Made by a program: the position numbers and the translations under genes. A stretch of 33,719 bases of DNA from positions 71,723-105,441 of the forward strand of contig JAFZLK010000106.1 in the NCBI GenBank assembly GCA_017551515.1. The letters are read 5' to 3'. This stretch comes from Bacteroidales bacterium. Its GTDB lineage: Bacteria; Bacteroidota; Bacteroidia; Bacteroidales; ML635J-15. The notes under the pieces are model-generated. The model ran no database searches. It was not told where the DNA came from and saw only the letters and a list, made by a program, of their open reading frames with translations. Positions 24,825 through 33,719 of this stretch are shown here, one piece after another. The number at the start of each line of letters is the position of its first letter. Position 1 is the first letter of the stretch.

Positions 24825-26852
24825 ATGGATTTTGACCTAATATCAGAATACAAACCCACTGGCGACCAACCACAAGCAATTCAAGAACTTACAAACGGAC
24901 TGCTTAATGGGCAAAAGCACCAGACTCTGCTTGGAGTTACAGGCAGTGGAAAAACTTTTACCATAGCAAATGTCATAAAGAATGTCGGGTGTCCTGTGCT
25001 TGTGCTTAGCCACAACAAGACATTGGCGGCACAACTATACTCTGAATTCAAGTCTTTCTTCCCCAAAAACGCAGTCGAATACTTCGTCTCGTACTACGAC
25101 TATTACCAACCCGAAGCATACCTGCCGACAACCGATACCTATATAGAGAAAGACCTCTCCATAAACGATGAGATTGAAAAACTCCGACTAAGCGCAACAA
25201 GCGCGCTGCTATCGGGACGAAACGATGTAATTGTAGTCTGCTCTGTGTCGTGCATATACGGAATTGGAAATCCCGAAGACTTTCACGCCAATACCATAAA
25301 AGTTTCGTGCGGAGACAACATCGGTCGCGACAACCTGCTTCGCAAACTCGTCGATGGACTGTACTTCCGTAGCGACATAGACTTCAAGCGCGGAACATTC
25401 AGGGTAAAGGGCGACACCGTTGACATTTTCCTCGCACATCACGATGTAGGACTGAGAATTTCATTCTGGGATGACGAAGTGGAGGACATATACTCGTTTG
25501 AACCGTACACGGGTGAAAAGTTGGAAGTCATGGAAACCGCAAACATTTATCCTGCCAACATCTTTGTGACTACCAAAGAAAAAACAGCTTCTGCCATCAG
25601 ACAGATACAGGATGATCTCGTGCTTCAGGCTGAATATTTCCGCAAGGAAGGCAAAAATCTCGAGGCCAAACGACTTGAAGAACGAGTCACCTACGACATT
25701 GAAATGATAAAGGAACTCGGCTACTGTAGTGGAATAGAGAACTATTCGCGCTACTTCGACGGTCGTAAGCCAGGCGGACGACCATTCTGCCTGATTGACT
25801 ACTTCCCAAAGGACTTCATAACCGTGATTGACGAAAGCCATGTCACAATTCCGCAGATTGGCGGTATGATTGGCGGAGACAGGTCGCGCAAGGAAAACCT
25901 TGTCAATTATGGATTTAGGCTTCCTGCCGCAATTGACAACCGCCCGCTGACACTGCCTGAATTCGAATCGATGATTGACCGCGTAATATATGTAAGCGCA
26001 ACTCCAGCCGACTACGAACTCAATAAAAGCGAGGGTATTATTGTCGAGCAAATCATCAGACCGACAGGACTTCTTGACCCTGTTATCGAAGTCAGACCTA
26101 CAGAAAACCAGATTGACGACCTGATGGAAGAAATAAGAGTCCGTGCGGAAAGGGATGAAAGGATTCTCGTAACTACACTCACCAAACGCATGGCGGAAGA
26201 ACTTACCAAATATTTCCACAAGTACGGAATCCGCTGTGAATACATACACTCTGACGTAGAAACATTGGAACGTGTGCGCATACTTGCAGACCTACGCAAC
26301 GGACTTTTTGATGTGCTTATTGGCGTAAACCTTCTCCGCGAAGGTCTTGACCTGCCAGAAGTATCGCTAGTAGCAATCATTGATGCCGACAAGGAAGGTT
26401 TTCTCCGTTCGGAACGCTCGCTGACACAGACAGCAGGTCGTGCCGCACGAAACATAAACGGCAAGGTTATCATGTATGCAGACAAGATTACCGGATCGAT
26501 GCAACGCACAATTGACCAGACCAACTATCGCCGAGAAAAACAGATGAAGTACAATGCGGAACATAACATCACACCAAGACAGATTGTAAAATCAAGCGAC
26601 ACAAATGCACTGAACGCATCATTATCAAACTACGAAATTCCAGAAGAAAGCAATTATATGATTGCCGCCGACCCTGTCGTACCATACATGAACGATACTG
26701 CCCTACAAAAAGCCATTAAAAATTCCGAACGGCTAATGGAAGCTGCATCGGCACGACTTGATTTTCTCGAAGCAGCAAAGTATAGGGACGAAATGTTCGC
26801 CTACAAGAAAGAATTGGAAAGGAGAAAGGCAAGCAAACAAGCAACAATCTAA
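24825..26852 (+). CDS. uvrB: Excinuclease ABC subunit B
   Basis: A 675-residue damage-verification helicase of nucleotide excision repair that acts with UvrA and UvrC. Walker A is GVTGSGKT (37-44, K43). The beta-hairpin region YYDYYQPEAYLP, the IDESHVT (DEAD-like) box and the QTAGRAARN motif VI are all present. The C-terminal UVR domain (LMEAASARLDFLEAAKYRDE) is intact. The start is set at ATG 24825 because the family N-terminus and a GGAA purine stretch fit it, while the upstream TTG at 24801 lies inside the predicted promoter box. Confidence 0.96.
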   Translation: MDFDLISEYKPTGDQPQAIQELTNGLLNGQKHQTLLGVTGSGKTFTIANVIKNVGCPVLVLSHNKTLAAQLYSEFKSFFPKNAVEYFVSYYDYYQPEAYLPTTDTYIEKDLSINDEIEKLRLSATSALLSGRNDVIVVCSVSCIYGIGNPEDFHANTIKVSCGDNIGRDNLLRKLVDGLYFRSDIDFKRGTFRVKGDTVDIFLAHHDVGLRISFWDDEVEDIYSFEPYTGEKLEVMETANIYPANIFVTTKEKTASAIRQIQDDLVLQAEYFRKEGKNLEAKRLEERVTYDIEMIKELGYCSGIENYSRYFDGRKPGGRPFCLIDYFPKDFITVIDESHVTIPQIGGMIGGDRSRKENLVNYGFRLPAAIDNRPLTLPEFESMIDRVIYVSATPADYELNKSEGIIVEQIIRPTGLLDPVIEVRPTENQIDDLMEEIRVRAERDERILVTTLTKRMAEELTKYFHKYGIRCEYIHSDVETLERVRILADLRNGLFDVLIGVNLLREGLDLPEVSLVAIIDADKEGFLRSERSLTQTAGRAARNINGKVIMYADKITGSMQRTIDQTNYRREKQMKYNAEHNITPRQIVKSSDTNALNASLSNYEIPEESNYMIAADPVVPYMNDTALQKAIKNSERLMEAASARLDFLEAAKYRDEMFAYKKELERRKASKQATI

Positions 26853-26942
26853 TAATAAGCAGCTTACCTAAAATACTAGTCATGCAAACAATACTTGTTA
26901 ATAAAACAGGGAGAAAAAAAGTAAAAAAAGTATAATCAAAAA

Positions 26943-26971
26943 TTGTAGTTAAAAAAAATTTAATACCTTTG
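26943..26971 (+). promoter_or_regulatory. Promoter of the C10 protease gene (TTG-N18-TACCTTTG)
   Basis: TTG 26943-26945 and TACCTTTG 26964-26971 match the Bacteroidota pattern with an 18-base spacer. Transcription would start near 26978, leaving a short leader before ATG 27005. Confidence 0.6.
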
Positions 26972-27004
26972 CATTTATTATTAATGACACAAAATAGATT
27001 TTGT

Positions 27005-29068
27005 ATGAAAAGATTTAGTTTAGTGATAGTCATTTTGTTAGCAGTGCAATTTGTATTCGCGCAAAACGCTCCTACTACAGTATCAAACAAGGAAGCAATG
27101 ACATACGGATTGAACTACATGAAGTCACAGTACCCGACAAGGGCAAATCTAGCCATCAGTTCTTACGAACTTTTAAAGTCGGAAAAGACAGGAAAAGACT
27201 GCTACCATGTATTCAACTTTGAGAACGGAGGTTTCGTTATCGTATGTGCAGACCTAAGAGGAACGCCAATCCTCGGATATTCGGATGAAGGTAGTTTCGA
27301 TTTTGAAAATGGTGCTCCAGCAACACGTGAATGGATACAACATTATATGCAACAACTAGATGTAATTGAGGCAAAAAACATTGCAGTATCAGAAAAAAAC
27401 ATTGCCGCTTGGAATCCAACAACCAAACGTTCGAATACTCGCGGTGTTAGTGCCATGCTACAAACCAAGTGGAACCAGACCTATCCGTTCAATATGCTGT
27501 GCCCAGAACATTCGCAGGGCGACCACGGACACACATACACCGGCTGCGTTGCTACAGCAATGGCTCAGGTTATGAAATACTGGAACTATCCGCAACATGG
27601 CATAGGAGAAGTTTCTTATTTCTGGGGAGCATGGGACACCATCAACCTTGCAGAAGCAACCTACGACTGGAACAACATGCCAAACTCATATAGCGCATTC
27701 GGCACCAACGCATGGAGCGATGAACAAAAGCAGGCTGTTGCTACCTTGATGCTACATTGTGGAGTTTCAATCAGCATGGATTACGGATACGAAGGCTCTG
27801 GAACACAGACATTTTATGTAGCAGATGCTTTGAGATATAACTTCGGTTACAGAAACGGTGTAAACTATAAGTACAGAGACAACGGTGCTACTGATGACAG
27901 TTTCGAGCACTACTATGAAAATGACACTATTTGGAGCAGAATGTTGATTGAAGACCTTGATATGCACAGACCTCTTATTTATAGCGGTCATCCATCTTCG
28001 GGTGCTGGTCACGCTTGGGTATGCGACGGTTACAGGACAAACAATGAAGGTACGACTGAATTCCATATGAACTGGGGCTGGGGTGGTTCCAATGATGGAT
28101 ACTACACAATAGACAACCTCAACACTCATGCAGGTCCTGGTGACGATGGCAGCAACAATTTCATTTATGGACAATGTGTAATTTTTAACATCGCAGTTCC
28201 TGATTTGGATGCTGCTCCGTTCTGCATGAACGACCAAACCAATGTTTATGAAGAAGAACACTGGGACATTAACGACGGCAGCTACTCAAACTACTACAAG
28301 AAGAACACAAACTGTGATTGGGTAATCAAGATAAATGACTACCAACACGACACGGTAATGTTGCATTTCAACTACTTTGAACTTGAATCTGGTGATGAAG
28401 TTAAAATATATGCCGGCGAAAATTCCAACGGACAGCTGCTCGGCACATACTATGACGGTAACGAACCTGTAGATACAATTAAGCATGTAGGAACTCCTTT
28501 GTACATAGTATTCACCACCGACGGAGAAAATCAGGCAAGAGGTTGGGAATTGCACTACGAAGCATTGAGATACCCGTACACAATAACAACATCTGTTGTT
28601 GGCAACGGAGGAACAGTTAGTCCTGAAGGTGTAATTCCTGTAATGAAAAACTCAAACAAATCCATTACTATGATTCCTAACTCAGGATATTCAGTTAGCG
28701 AATTCACAATTGACGGAACAATCACTCTCAAGGGTGCTGGTATGGGCGAAGAAATCGGCTACACTTTCACAAACATAAAGAAGAACCACACCATTGAAGT
28801 TAAATTCGGTCCAGTTTCGGTTGACAGCGAAACAGCAGACGGAATTTCAATATTCCCGAATCCGAATAATGGTAAGTTCAGCTTGAACCTCGGTGAAAAC
28901 AACACACAGTCTTACATACTTTACGATATGAGCGGACGTGTTGTTGAGGAAAAAGACATCAACGGTTTGTCATCTGTAGATTTCGACATGAATATTTCTG
29001 CTGGCACATATTTCATCAAGATTATTGCCGGAGACAAAGTATCAGTTGAAAAGATAATTGTTGAATAG
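27005..29068 (+). CDS. Secreted C10-family cysteine protease with CUB domain and T9SS tail
   Basis: A 687-residue protein. The signal peptide is MKRFSLVIVILLAVQFVFAQ. A propeptide-like region (about 21-145) contains GGFVIVCAD. The streptopain-type catalytic domain (about 150-400) has Cys181 in GCVATAMAQ and His336 in GAGHAWVCDGY, with NWGWGG downstream. Next come a CUB-like domain (about 404-520), a bacterial InlB-B-like repeat (about 523-604) and a type A T9SS domain from IFPNPNNG (about 615) to the end. It should be secreted as a zymogen and anchored or released outside the cell. ATG 27005 was chosen because the signal peptide starts there. ATG 26984 would leave almost no leader, and TTG 26969 lies in the -7 box. 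Confidence 0.9.
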   Translation: MKRFSLVIVILLAVQFVFAQNAPTTVSNKEAMTYGLNYMKSQYPTRANLAISSYELLKSEKTGKDCYHVFNFENGGFVIVCADLRGTPILGYSDEGSFDFENGAPATREWIQHYMQQLDVIEAKNIAVSEKNIAAWNPTTKRSNTRGVSAMLQTKWNQTYPFNMLCPEHSQGDHGHTYTGCVATAMAQVMKYWNYPQHGIGEVSYFWGAWDTINLAEATYDWNNMPNSYSAFGTNAWSDEQKQAVATLMLHCGVSISMDYGYEGSGTQTFYVADALRYNFGYRNGVNYKYRDNGATDDSFEHYYENDTIWSRMLIEDLDMHRPLIYSGHPSSGAGHAWVCDGYRTNNEGTTEFHMNWGWGGSNDGYYTIDNLNTHAGPGDDGSNNFIYGQCVIFNIAVPDLDAAPFCMNDQTNVYEEEHWDINDGSYSNYYKKNTNCDWVIKINDYQHDTVMLHFNYFELESGDEVKIYAGENSNGQLLGTYYDGNEPVDTIKHVGTPLYIVFTTDGENQARGWELHYEALRYPYTITTSVVGNGGTVSPEGVIPVMKNSNKSITMIPNSGYSVSEFTIDGTITLKGAGMGEEIGYTFTNIKKNHTIEVKFGPVSVDSETADGISIFPNPNNGKFSLNLGENNTQSYILYDMSGRVVEEKDINGLSSVDFDMNISAGTYFIKIIAGDKVSVEKIIVE

Positions 29069-29081
29069 TAATTCATATTTG

Positions 29082-29117
29082 AAAAAAATAGGCTGACTCC
29101 GGTCAGCCTATTTTTTT
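29082..29117 (+). terminator. Terminator after the C10 protease gene
   Basis: GGCTGAC (29091-29097), loop TCCG and GTCAGCC (29102-29108) are extended by TA and A-T pairs and followed by seven T (29111-29117). Confidence 0.92.
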
Positions 29118-29182
29118 GACTTATGCACAGCAAACTATTGGTAAATAGTCAAATATTTTGGCATTTTTCCATTCATAAAAAC

Positions 29183-29190
29183 TATCTTTG
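29183..29190 (+). promoter_or_regulatory. -7 promoter box of the kdsB cluster
   Basis: TATCTTTG, followed by C, lies 25 bp before the ATG at 29216. TTTG at 29157-29160 is a possible -33 element with a rather long 22-base spacer. Confidence 0.55.
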
Positions 29191-29215
29191 CGAAAAAAGG
29201 AAAACTAATTTTCAA

Positions 29216-29965
29216 ATGAATATTGCAGCAATAATACCGGCAAGGTACGCATCAACAAGATTCCCTGGAAAACCGCTAATAAACATTAACGGCAAGTCAA
29301 TGGTTCACAACGTTTACATTCAAGCATCAAAAGTATTTGATACCGTATATGTAGCAACAGACGATGAACGCATAGCCAAAGAAATTGAAAGTTTCGGAGG
29401 AAAATACGTAATGACATCAAAGAAACATAAGAGCGGAACCGACCGTTGCGCCGAAGCAATAATCAAGATTGAAGAAGCTGAAGGAAAGGAATTTGAGGTA
29501 GTTGTAAACATTCAGGGCGACGAGCCATTCATCAAAACGGAACAACTTGAAGAAGTGAAAAAGTGCTTCAAGAAAAAACGTACTGAAATTGCAACTCTGG
29601 TAAAACCAATCAACAACAAGGAGGACATTTTCAATCCTAACAAACCGAAAGTCGTCATAAACACCTCAAACGAAGCCATATATTTCAGCCGCTCACCTAT
29701 ACCATATCTGCGCGGCCATAAGGAAACTTCATGGATTACCAAGCATCTGTTTTACAAACATATAGGACTATACGGCTACAAGAAAGATGTGCTTCTAAAA
29801 ATCACAAAGTTGGCACAAACACCTCTCGAAATAGCAGAAAGCCTCGAACAGCTCAGGTGGATTGAAAACGGCTACAAGATTAAGGTAGCCTTTACGGAAC
29901 ATGAAAGCGTAAGTATTGACACACCCAAAGATTTGGAACGAATTAAGGAAGTAGGACTACTGTAG
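29216..29965 (+). CDS. kdsB: 3-deoxy-manno-octulosonate cytidylyltransferase
   Basis: A 249-residue enzyme that activates Kdo to CMP-Kdo for lipid A-core assembly. The nucleotide-binding opening IPARYASTRFPGKPL, the VQGDEP-like VNIQGDEPFI and the final SIDTPKDLER segment are diagnostic. Length matches the family. ATG 29216 is preferred over an upstream in-frame ATG at 29123, because that extension would include the promoter box and add non-homologous residues. It is followed after 2 bp by a glycosyltransferase gene, which suggests an LPS or glycan operon. Confidence 0.93.
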   Translation: MNIAAIIPARYASTRFPGKPLININGKSMVHNVYIQASKVFDTVYVATDDERIAKEIESFGGKYVMTSKKHKSGTDRCAEAIIKIEEAEGKEFEVVVNIQGDEPFIKTEQLEEVKKCFKKKRTEIATLVKPINNKEDIFNPNKPKVVINTSNEAIYFSRSPIPYLRGHKETSWITKHLFYKHIGLYGYKKDVLLKITKLAQTPLEIAESLEQLRWIENGYKIKVAFTEHESVSIDTPKDLERIKEVGLL

Positions 29966-29967
29966 GA

Positions 29968-31095
29968 ATGAAAATCGCAGTCAACACCCGCCTGCTAATC
30001 AAAGGCAAACTCGAAGGCATCGGCTGGTTTACATACGAAACACTGAAACGCATAACGGAACAACACCCCGAACATGAGTTTTTTTTCATCTTCGACAGGG
30101 AATACGACAAGGAGTTTGTTTTTTCAAACAATGTCACACCAATAGTCCTTCCCCCCCCTACTAGACATCCGTTTCTCTGGATTCTATGGTTTGAATACAG
30201 GATTCCTAAGCTACTAAAAAAAATTGGTGCGGATATTTTTGTCTCAACCGACGGATATATTTCATTGCGAACAAATATTCCTCAAGTAGATGTCATTCAC
30301 GACATAAATTTTGTTCATAATCCCAAGCAACTGCCATGGCTTACAAGTTGGTATTACAACAAGTATTTCATAAAGTTTGCAAAAAAGACGACACACATCG
30401 GTACGGTATCCGAATTTTCAAAAAATGACATTTACAACACTTACGGTATTGACAAAGAAAAAATTACCGTCTGCTACAACGGCTCAAACGAAAAATACAA
30501 ACCGATTAGCGAAAGTGAGAAACAGGAGATTCGCGAGAAATACAGCAATGGAAAGAAATATTTCGTCTTTGTCGGGGCATTAAGTCCACGCAAAAATGTT
30601 GACGGACTGTTGCGCTCATTCGAAATCTTCAAGGAGAAGTGCGACTGCGATATTAACCTTGTAATTGTCGGTGGGGAGCTGCACAAAACCGATGCAATAG
30701 AAAAAGTGTATTCCAAAATGAAACACAAGAATAGTGTTATTTTCACAGGAAGACTTGAAAACGATAAGCTATGCAAGGTTATGGCAGCATCAGAATGCTT
30801 GACATACATTCCTCATTTCGAAGGCTTTGGCATTCCTTTATTGGAAGCCATGTATGCCGAAACAGCAATAATCTGTGGAAACTCCACATCGCTGCCCGAA
30901 GTAGTTGGAGATGCCGCGCTGATATGTTCTAGCACTGATTATGAAAAAGTTGCAGAAAATATGCTCCGCATTTGCTCCGATGAAGAATTAAGAAAAACGT
31001 TGATAGAAAAAGGTAGATTGCAACGCAAAAAATTTTCGTGGCAGCAAACAGCAGAACGGCTTTGGATTTGCATTGAAAAGGCTATAAAAATTTGA
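29968..31095 (+). CDS. Glycosyltransferase family 4
   Basis: A 375-residue GT-B enzyme, cytoplasmic and probably membrane-associated, that transfers a sugar from a nucleotide donor. The N-terminal domain begins MKIAVNTRLLIKGKLEGIG. The donor-binding C-terminal half has FVGALSPRKN and the E-x7-E motif in EGFGIPLLE (E285, E293). Acceptor and donor are unknown. It lies 2 bp after kdsB and overlaps the rnhB region without a gap, so it is co-transcribed. An eight-C run (30151-30158, residues 62-64) and an eight-T run (30079-30086) are possible slippage sites. Confidence 0.88.
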   Translation: MKIAVNTRLLIKGKLEGIGWFTYETLKRITEQHPEHEFFFIFDREYDKEFVFSNNVTPIVLPPPTRHPFLWILWFEYRIPKLLKKIGADIFVSTDGYISLRTNIPQVDVIHDINFVHNPKQLPWLTSWYYNKYFIKFAKKTTHIGTVSEFSKNDIYNTYGIDKEKITVCYNGSNEKYKPISESEKQEIREKYSNGKKYFVFVGALSPRKNVDGLLRSFEIFKEKCDCDINLVIVGGELHKTDAIEKVYSKMKHKNSVIFTGRLENDKLCKVMAASECLTYIPHFEGFGIPLLEAMYAETAIICGNSTSLPEVVGDAALICSSTDYEKVAENMLRICSDEELRKTLIEKGRLQRKKFSWQQTAERLWICIEKAIKI

Positions 31096-31097
31096 TT

Positions 31098-31697
31098 ATG
31101 CTAAAACCATTTTTCAAGGAAAATACAATTGAAGCAGGTTGCGACGAAGCAGGACGCGGATGTCTTGCCGGTCCAGTATATGCAGCATCGGTTATCCTTC
31201 CCCCCGACTACAAGAACGATATGCTCAATGATTCCAAGCAACTTTCTGAAAAGAAACGCGATGAACTTAGAGTAGAAATAGAACGTGATGCAATAGCATT
31301 CTGCGTTGCCTCAATGGACAACAACGAAATAGATCAGATAAATATCTTAAAGGCATCAATACTATCAATGCACAAAGCCGTTTCAGGATTAAAAATCACG
31401 CCACAACAACTTCTTATTGACGGCAATAAGTTCATTCCTTACAAAGACATACCGCACAAGTGCATAATAAAAGGCGATGCAACTTATATGTCAATCGCAG
31501 CTGCATCAATACTGGCAAAAACCTACAGGGATGAATTCATGTACCGCATTGCCAAAGAATTTCCCGAATATCACTGGGAACAAAACAAAGGATACCCGAC
31601 AAAATCACACCGAAAAGCAATAGAAGAACATGGAGTAACTAAATATCACCGACTTACGTACAGACTTACTGATACACAATTAAGCTTGTTCAAATAG
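31098..31697 (+). CDS. rnhB: Ribonuclease HII
   Basis: A 199-residue nuclease that removes ribonucleotides from DNA and RNA-DNA hybrids. The acidic active site is visible: D16 and E17 in GCDEAGRG, D108 in LIDGNKF and D127 in KGDATY. The family SIAAASILAKTYRD segment and the NKGYPTKSH motif are present. ATG 31098 is preferred. A TTG at 31092 would overlap the glycosyltransferase stop and adds only two residues. It is the last gene of the kdsB-GT-rnhB run. Confidence 0.94.
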   Translation: MLKPFFKENTIEAGCDEAGRGCLAGPVYAASVILPPDYKNDMLNDSKQLSEKKRDELRVEIERDAIAFCVASMDNNEIDQINILKASILSMHKAVSGLKITPQQLLIDGNKFIPYKDIPHKCIIKGDATYMSIAAASILAKTYRDEFMYRIAKEFPEYHWEQNKGYPTKSHRKAIEEHGVTKYHRLTYRLTDTQLSLFK

Positions 31698-31717
31698 CAA
31701 CAAAAGAAAATAAAAAT

Positions 31718-31725
31718 TAAATTTG
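31718..31725 (+). promoter_or_regulatory. -7 promoter box of the LRR protein gene
   Basis: TAAATTTG, followed by C, lies 16 bp before the ATG at 31742. The leader would be very short. Confidence 0.5.
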
Positions 31726-31741
31726 CAAAAAATATCACTAT

Positions 31742-33490
31742 ATGAAAAAGTTAGCAGTTATACTCATTCTTATTGCCTATAGTACAATGGCAATGGCTCA
31801 AGCACAAGCTCACAGCCCCAATGACCCTAATTTCTCGAAGAACAATAAAAGCGGACAAAACCTAAAATACACAATCACATCAAACAAAGAACCATACACA
31901 GTGATTATTAATGGGATAAACGGAGATACAGAGAAACTGAAAAAGCTTGAAATCCCGTCAACTGTAAATTATAGGAATACCGATTTTGCCGTAACAGCAA
32001 TCAACAAAGCTGCATTTTCTGGCATTAGCTCACTTACTTCGATAACAATACCTCCAACCGTAAAAGAAATTAAAACAGAGGCTTTCAATGGCTGTTCTGC
32101 ATTAAAAACCATAAAGATAGGAGGAGTAATAGAAAAATGTGAAGAAAAAGTATTCACTGGCACAGCTATTGCCAAACCAATATACACAGGCAACACCCTC
32201 GTATATTATCCTGCCAATCAAAAGGAATACTTGATTAACGAAGGGACAGAAACCATACTTGAATATGCATTCAGCGACTGCAATGACATGACATCAATTG
32301 TGATTCCGGCATCGGTAAAGAATATTTACGCCAACTCGTTTGCCAACTGCGACAGACTCGAAAGCATAGTCGTTGCTGACGGAAATAAAACATTCGATAG
32401 CAGGAATAACTGCAATGCAATAATACTCACATCAGAAAATAAAATTATCAAAGGCTTTAAAAATACAACAATTCCTAACGGAATCAAAAGCATAGCAAGA
32501 ATTGCATTTGCAAACACTGGCATTAGTAAAATTGATATTCCTAATTCGGTAACAACAATCGAAGATTCTGCATTCTACAACTGCGAACTTACGTCCATAA
32601 CAATACCTGAATCTGTAAAAAAAATTGGTGCAAATGCTTTTATTAAGAACAAAAAGCTGACTGTTGTAAACTTTGGCGCAATCGAATGCGAGGCTATGAA
32701 TAAAGACTTCCCTGCATTTGAACAATGCCAGTCGTTTTCTTCAGTAAACTTTGGTGACAAGGTTAAGGTTGTGCCGGCATTCTCGTTCAAAGATTGCCCA
32801 GAACTTAGATATGTAACATTATCAAATTCAGTTATTGAAATTGGCAAGAAAGCTTTCTCCGAATGTAAAATGCTTTCATATCTTGAACTTTCAAACTCTG
32901 TAGAAATAATTGGCGATTCTTGTTTCTATGAATCTGGCATTTCTGAACCTGTACATTCAGAAATACTATTTGCATATTTCCCTCCAAATTATGACACAGA
33001 ATATTCGATTCCCCAAGGCATTAAAACTATCGCAAAAAATTCATTTCATTACGCCGGCAATCTAAAAACTCTGACAATACCTAATAGTGTAACTAAAATA
33101 GAAGAGAACGCGTTCTGCGACTGTCTAGTAGAAACAATTATAATGCCCGATTCATTAGAAACGATTGAAACTGGAGCTTTTTTATACTGCACGAATCTAA
33201 AATCAATAAAACTTCCTAACACACTAAAAACAATTAACAATAAAGTTTTTATGGGATGCTTTAAAATAGAAGACATTACGATTCCCAATTCTGTCACAGA
33301 AATAAAAGACTTGACTTTTTATGATTCTGGACTTAAAACAATAACTCTACCAATATCAATAAACAAAATCTCAGGTTCAGCCTTTAATCAATGTCTTGAT
33401 CTAAAGAACATTTACATACCCAAAGGATCCATGTCACAATTTAAAAATATACTTGATCCAAAATTCCATAGCAAACTAAAGGAAAAGTAA
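31742..33490 (+). CDS. BspA-like leucine-rich-repeat exported protein
   Basis: A 582-residue protein with a signal peptide (MKKLAVILILIAYSTMAMAQ). Many LRR_5/BspA-type repeats of about 22-24 residues fill roughly residues 60-570, with the recurring pattern L-T-S-I-x-I-P-x-S-V-x-x-I-x-x-x-A-F-x-x-C. The spacing is interrupted by a few longer inserts near residues 125-165 and 395-425. Proteins of this type mediate adhesion or binding outside the cell. No PNP-type T9SS tail or lipobox is visible, so its final location is uncertain. It stands alone with its own promoter box and terminator. Confidence 0.88.
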   Translation: MKKLAVILILIAYSTMAMAQAQAHSPNDPNFSKNNKSGQNLKYTITSNKEPYTVIINGINGDTEKLKKLEIPSTVNYRNTDFAVTAINKAAFSGISSLTSITIPPTVKEIKTEAFNGCSALKTIKIGGVIEKCEEKVFTGTAIAKPIYTGNTLVYYPANQKEYLINEGTETILEYAFSDCNDMTSIVIPASVKNIYANSFANCDRLESIVVADGNKTFDSRNNCNAIILTSENKIIKGFKNTTIPNGIKSIARIAFANTGISKIDIPNSVTTIEDSAFYNCELTSITIPESVKKIGANAFIKNKKLTVVNFGAIECEAMNKDFPAFEQCQSFSSVNFGDKVKVVPAFSFKDCPELRYVTLSNSVIEIGKKAFSECKMLSYLELSNSVEIIGDSCFYESGISEPVHSEILFAYFPPNYDTEYSIPQGIKTIAKNSFHYAGNLKTLTIPNSVTKIEENAFCDCLVETIIMPDSLETIETGAFLYCTNLKSIKLPNTLKTINNKVFMGCFKIEDITIPNSVTEIKDLTFYDSGLKTITLPISINKISGSAFNQCLDLKNIYIPKGSMSQFKNILDPKFHSKLKEK

Positions 33491-33565
33491 GCGACATAAC
33501 TCCTAAATTTTTGTTTGTTTGTTGATTCGATAATTCAAAATAGTTTCTAATGTTTTCAACATAAT

Positions 33566-33597
33566 AAAATGGAAGTTTCACGACTTCCATTTTTTAT
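33566..33597 (+). terminator. Terminator after the LRR protein gene
   Basis: AAAATGGAAGT (33566-33576), loop TTCACG and ACTTCCATTTT (33583-33593) continue into further T residues. It begins about 75 bp after the stop codon. Confidence 0.85.
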
Positions 33598-33636
33598 TTA
33601 CATAAGCAAAAAGGGTTATGTATGCAATTTTTTTCT

Positions 33637-33644
33637 TATTTTTG
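33637..33644 (+). promoter_or_regulatory. -7 promoter box of the gene at the right edge
   Basis: TATTTTTG, followed by C, lies 33 bp before the ATG at 33677. Confidence 0.4.
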
Positions 33645-33676
33645 CCTTTTTAAATGATTGCTGTAAATAATTAACA

Positions 33677-33719
33677 ATGAAAAGATTGCTAACGTTGATA
33701 CTTTGTGCATTTGCTGTAA
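33677..33719 (+). CDS. N-terminus of an exported protein (cut by window end)
   Basis: ATG at 33677 opens a frame reading MKRLLTLILCAFAV before the window ends. A Lys-Arg start followed by a hydrophobic run is a typical signal peptide. It lies after a terminator and a -7 box, so it is probably a new transcription unit. Nothing can be said about its function. Confidence 0.55.
   Translation, partial: MKRLLTLILCAFAV

Noticed and set aside
25461..26249. 262-codon minus-strand open frame within uvrB
   Set aside because: It is antisense to conserved helicase motifs and has a low-complexity, unlikely composition.
29123..29215. Upstream ATG extending kdsB by 31 residues
   Set aside because: The extension crosses the promoter box and has no similarity to the family N-terminus.

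Overview
The window reads as chromosomal DNA from a member of the Bacteroidota, probably Bacteroidales. Four things point that way. Promoter-like TAnnTTTG boxes (the Bacteroidota -7 element) precede many genes. Two secreted proteases end in C-terminal domains typical of type IX secretion (T9SS). There is a BspA-like leucine-rich-repeat surface protein. Lipoprotein signal peptides and small intergenic Bacteroidota-style repeats are frequent. No rRNA, tRNA, CRISPR array, integrase or transposase gene was seen.

Layout. At 1-2016 there is a 5'-truncated AlbA/RecG-like regulator remnant carrying a 17-copy 12-bp repeat, then an unknown membrane protein and the peptidoglycan glycosyltransferase mtgA. 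At 2199-6107 is dnaE (replicative polymerase alpha). At 6158-13510 is the most unusual block: an outer-membrane beta-barrel-like protein, a secreted WD40-caspase protein, a strong terminator, and a secreted TPR-CHAT protein. Both proteases belong to the caspase clan and both keep a His/Cys dyad. At 13828-16012 lie panC, panD, an rfaE2/hldE-type heptose-phosphate adenylyltransferase and a lipoprotein. At 16081-19426, radA overlaps a Wzm/Wzt-type polysaccharide ABC exporter by ATGA junctions. At 19464-22157 are a palindromic element, a conserved membrane-anchored protein (minus), an aspartate aminotransferase (plus) and two paralogous cysteine-rich mini-lipoproteins (minus). At 22358-29068, two probable T9SS cargo proteases (an M43 metalloprotease and a C10 cysteine protease) flank uvrB. 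At 29216-31697 are kdsB, a GT4 glycosyltransferase and rnhB in a tight row. At 31742-33490 is a BspA-like LRR protein, followed by the first codons of another exported protein at the right edge.

How they fit. Much of the window concerns the cell envelope: peptidoglycan polymerisation, heptose and Kdo activation, glycosyl transfer, polysaccharide export, secreted proteases and surface LRR protein. Replication and repair genes (dnaE, radA, uvrB, rnhB) and pantothenate synthesis are interleaved.

The best candidate for a little-described system is the caspase/CHAT locus. Its two caspase-fold proteins sit on WD40 and TPR scaffolds and are predicted to cross the inner membrane. Neither has an obvious T9SS tail, so a periplasmic location is inferred. 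Two intergenic regions (13.5-13.8 kb and 24.5-24.8 kb) share an exact 30-bp repeat, and a third copy is split by a hairpin insert.
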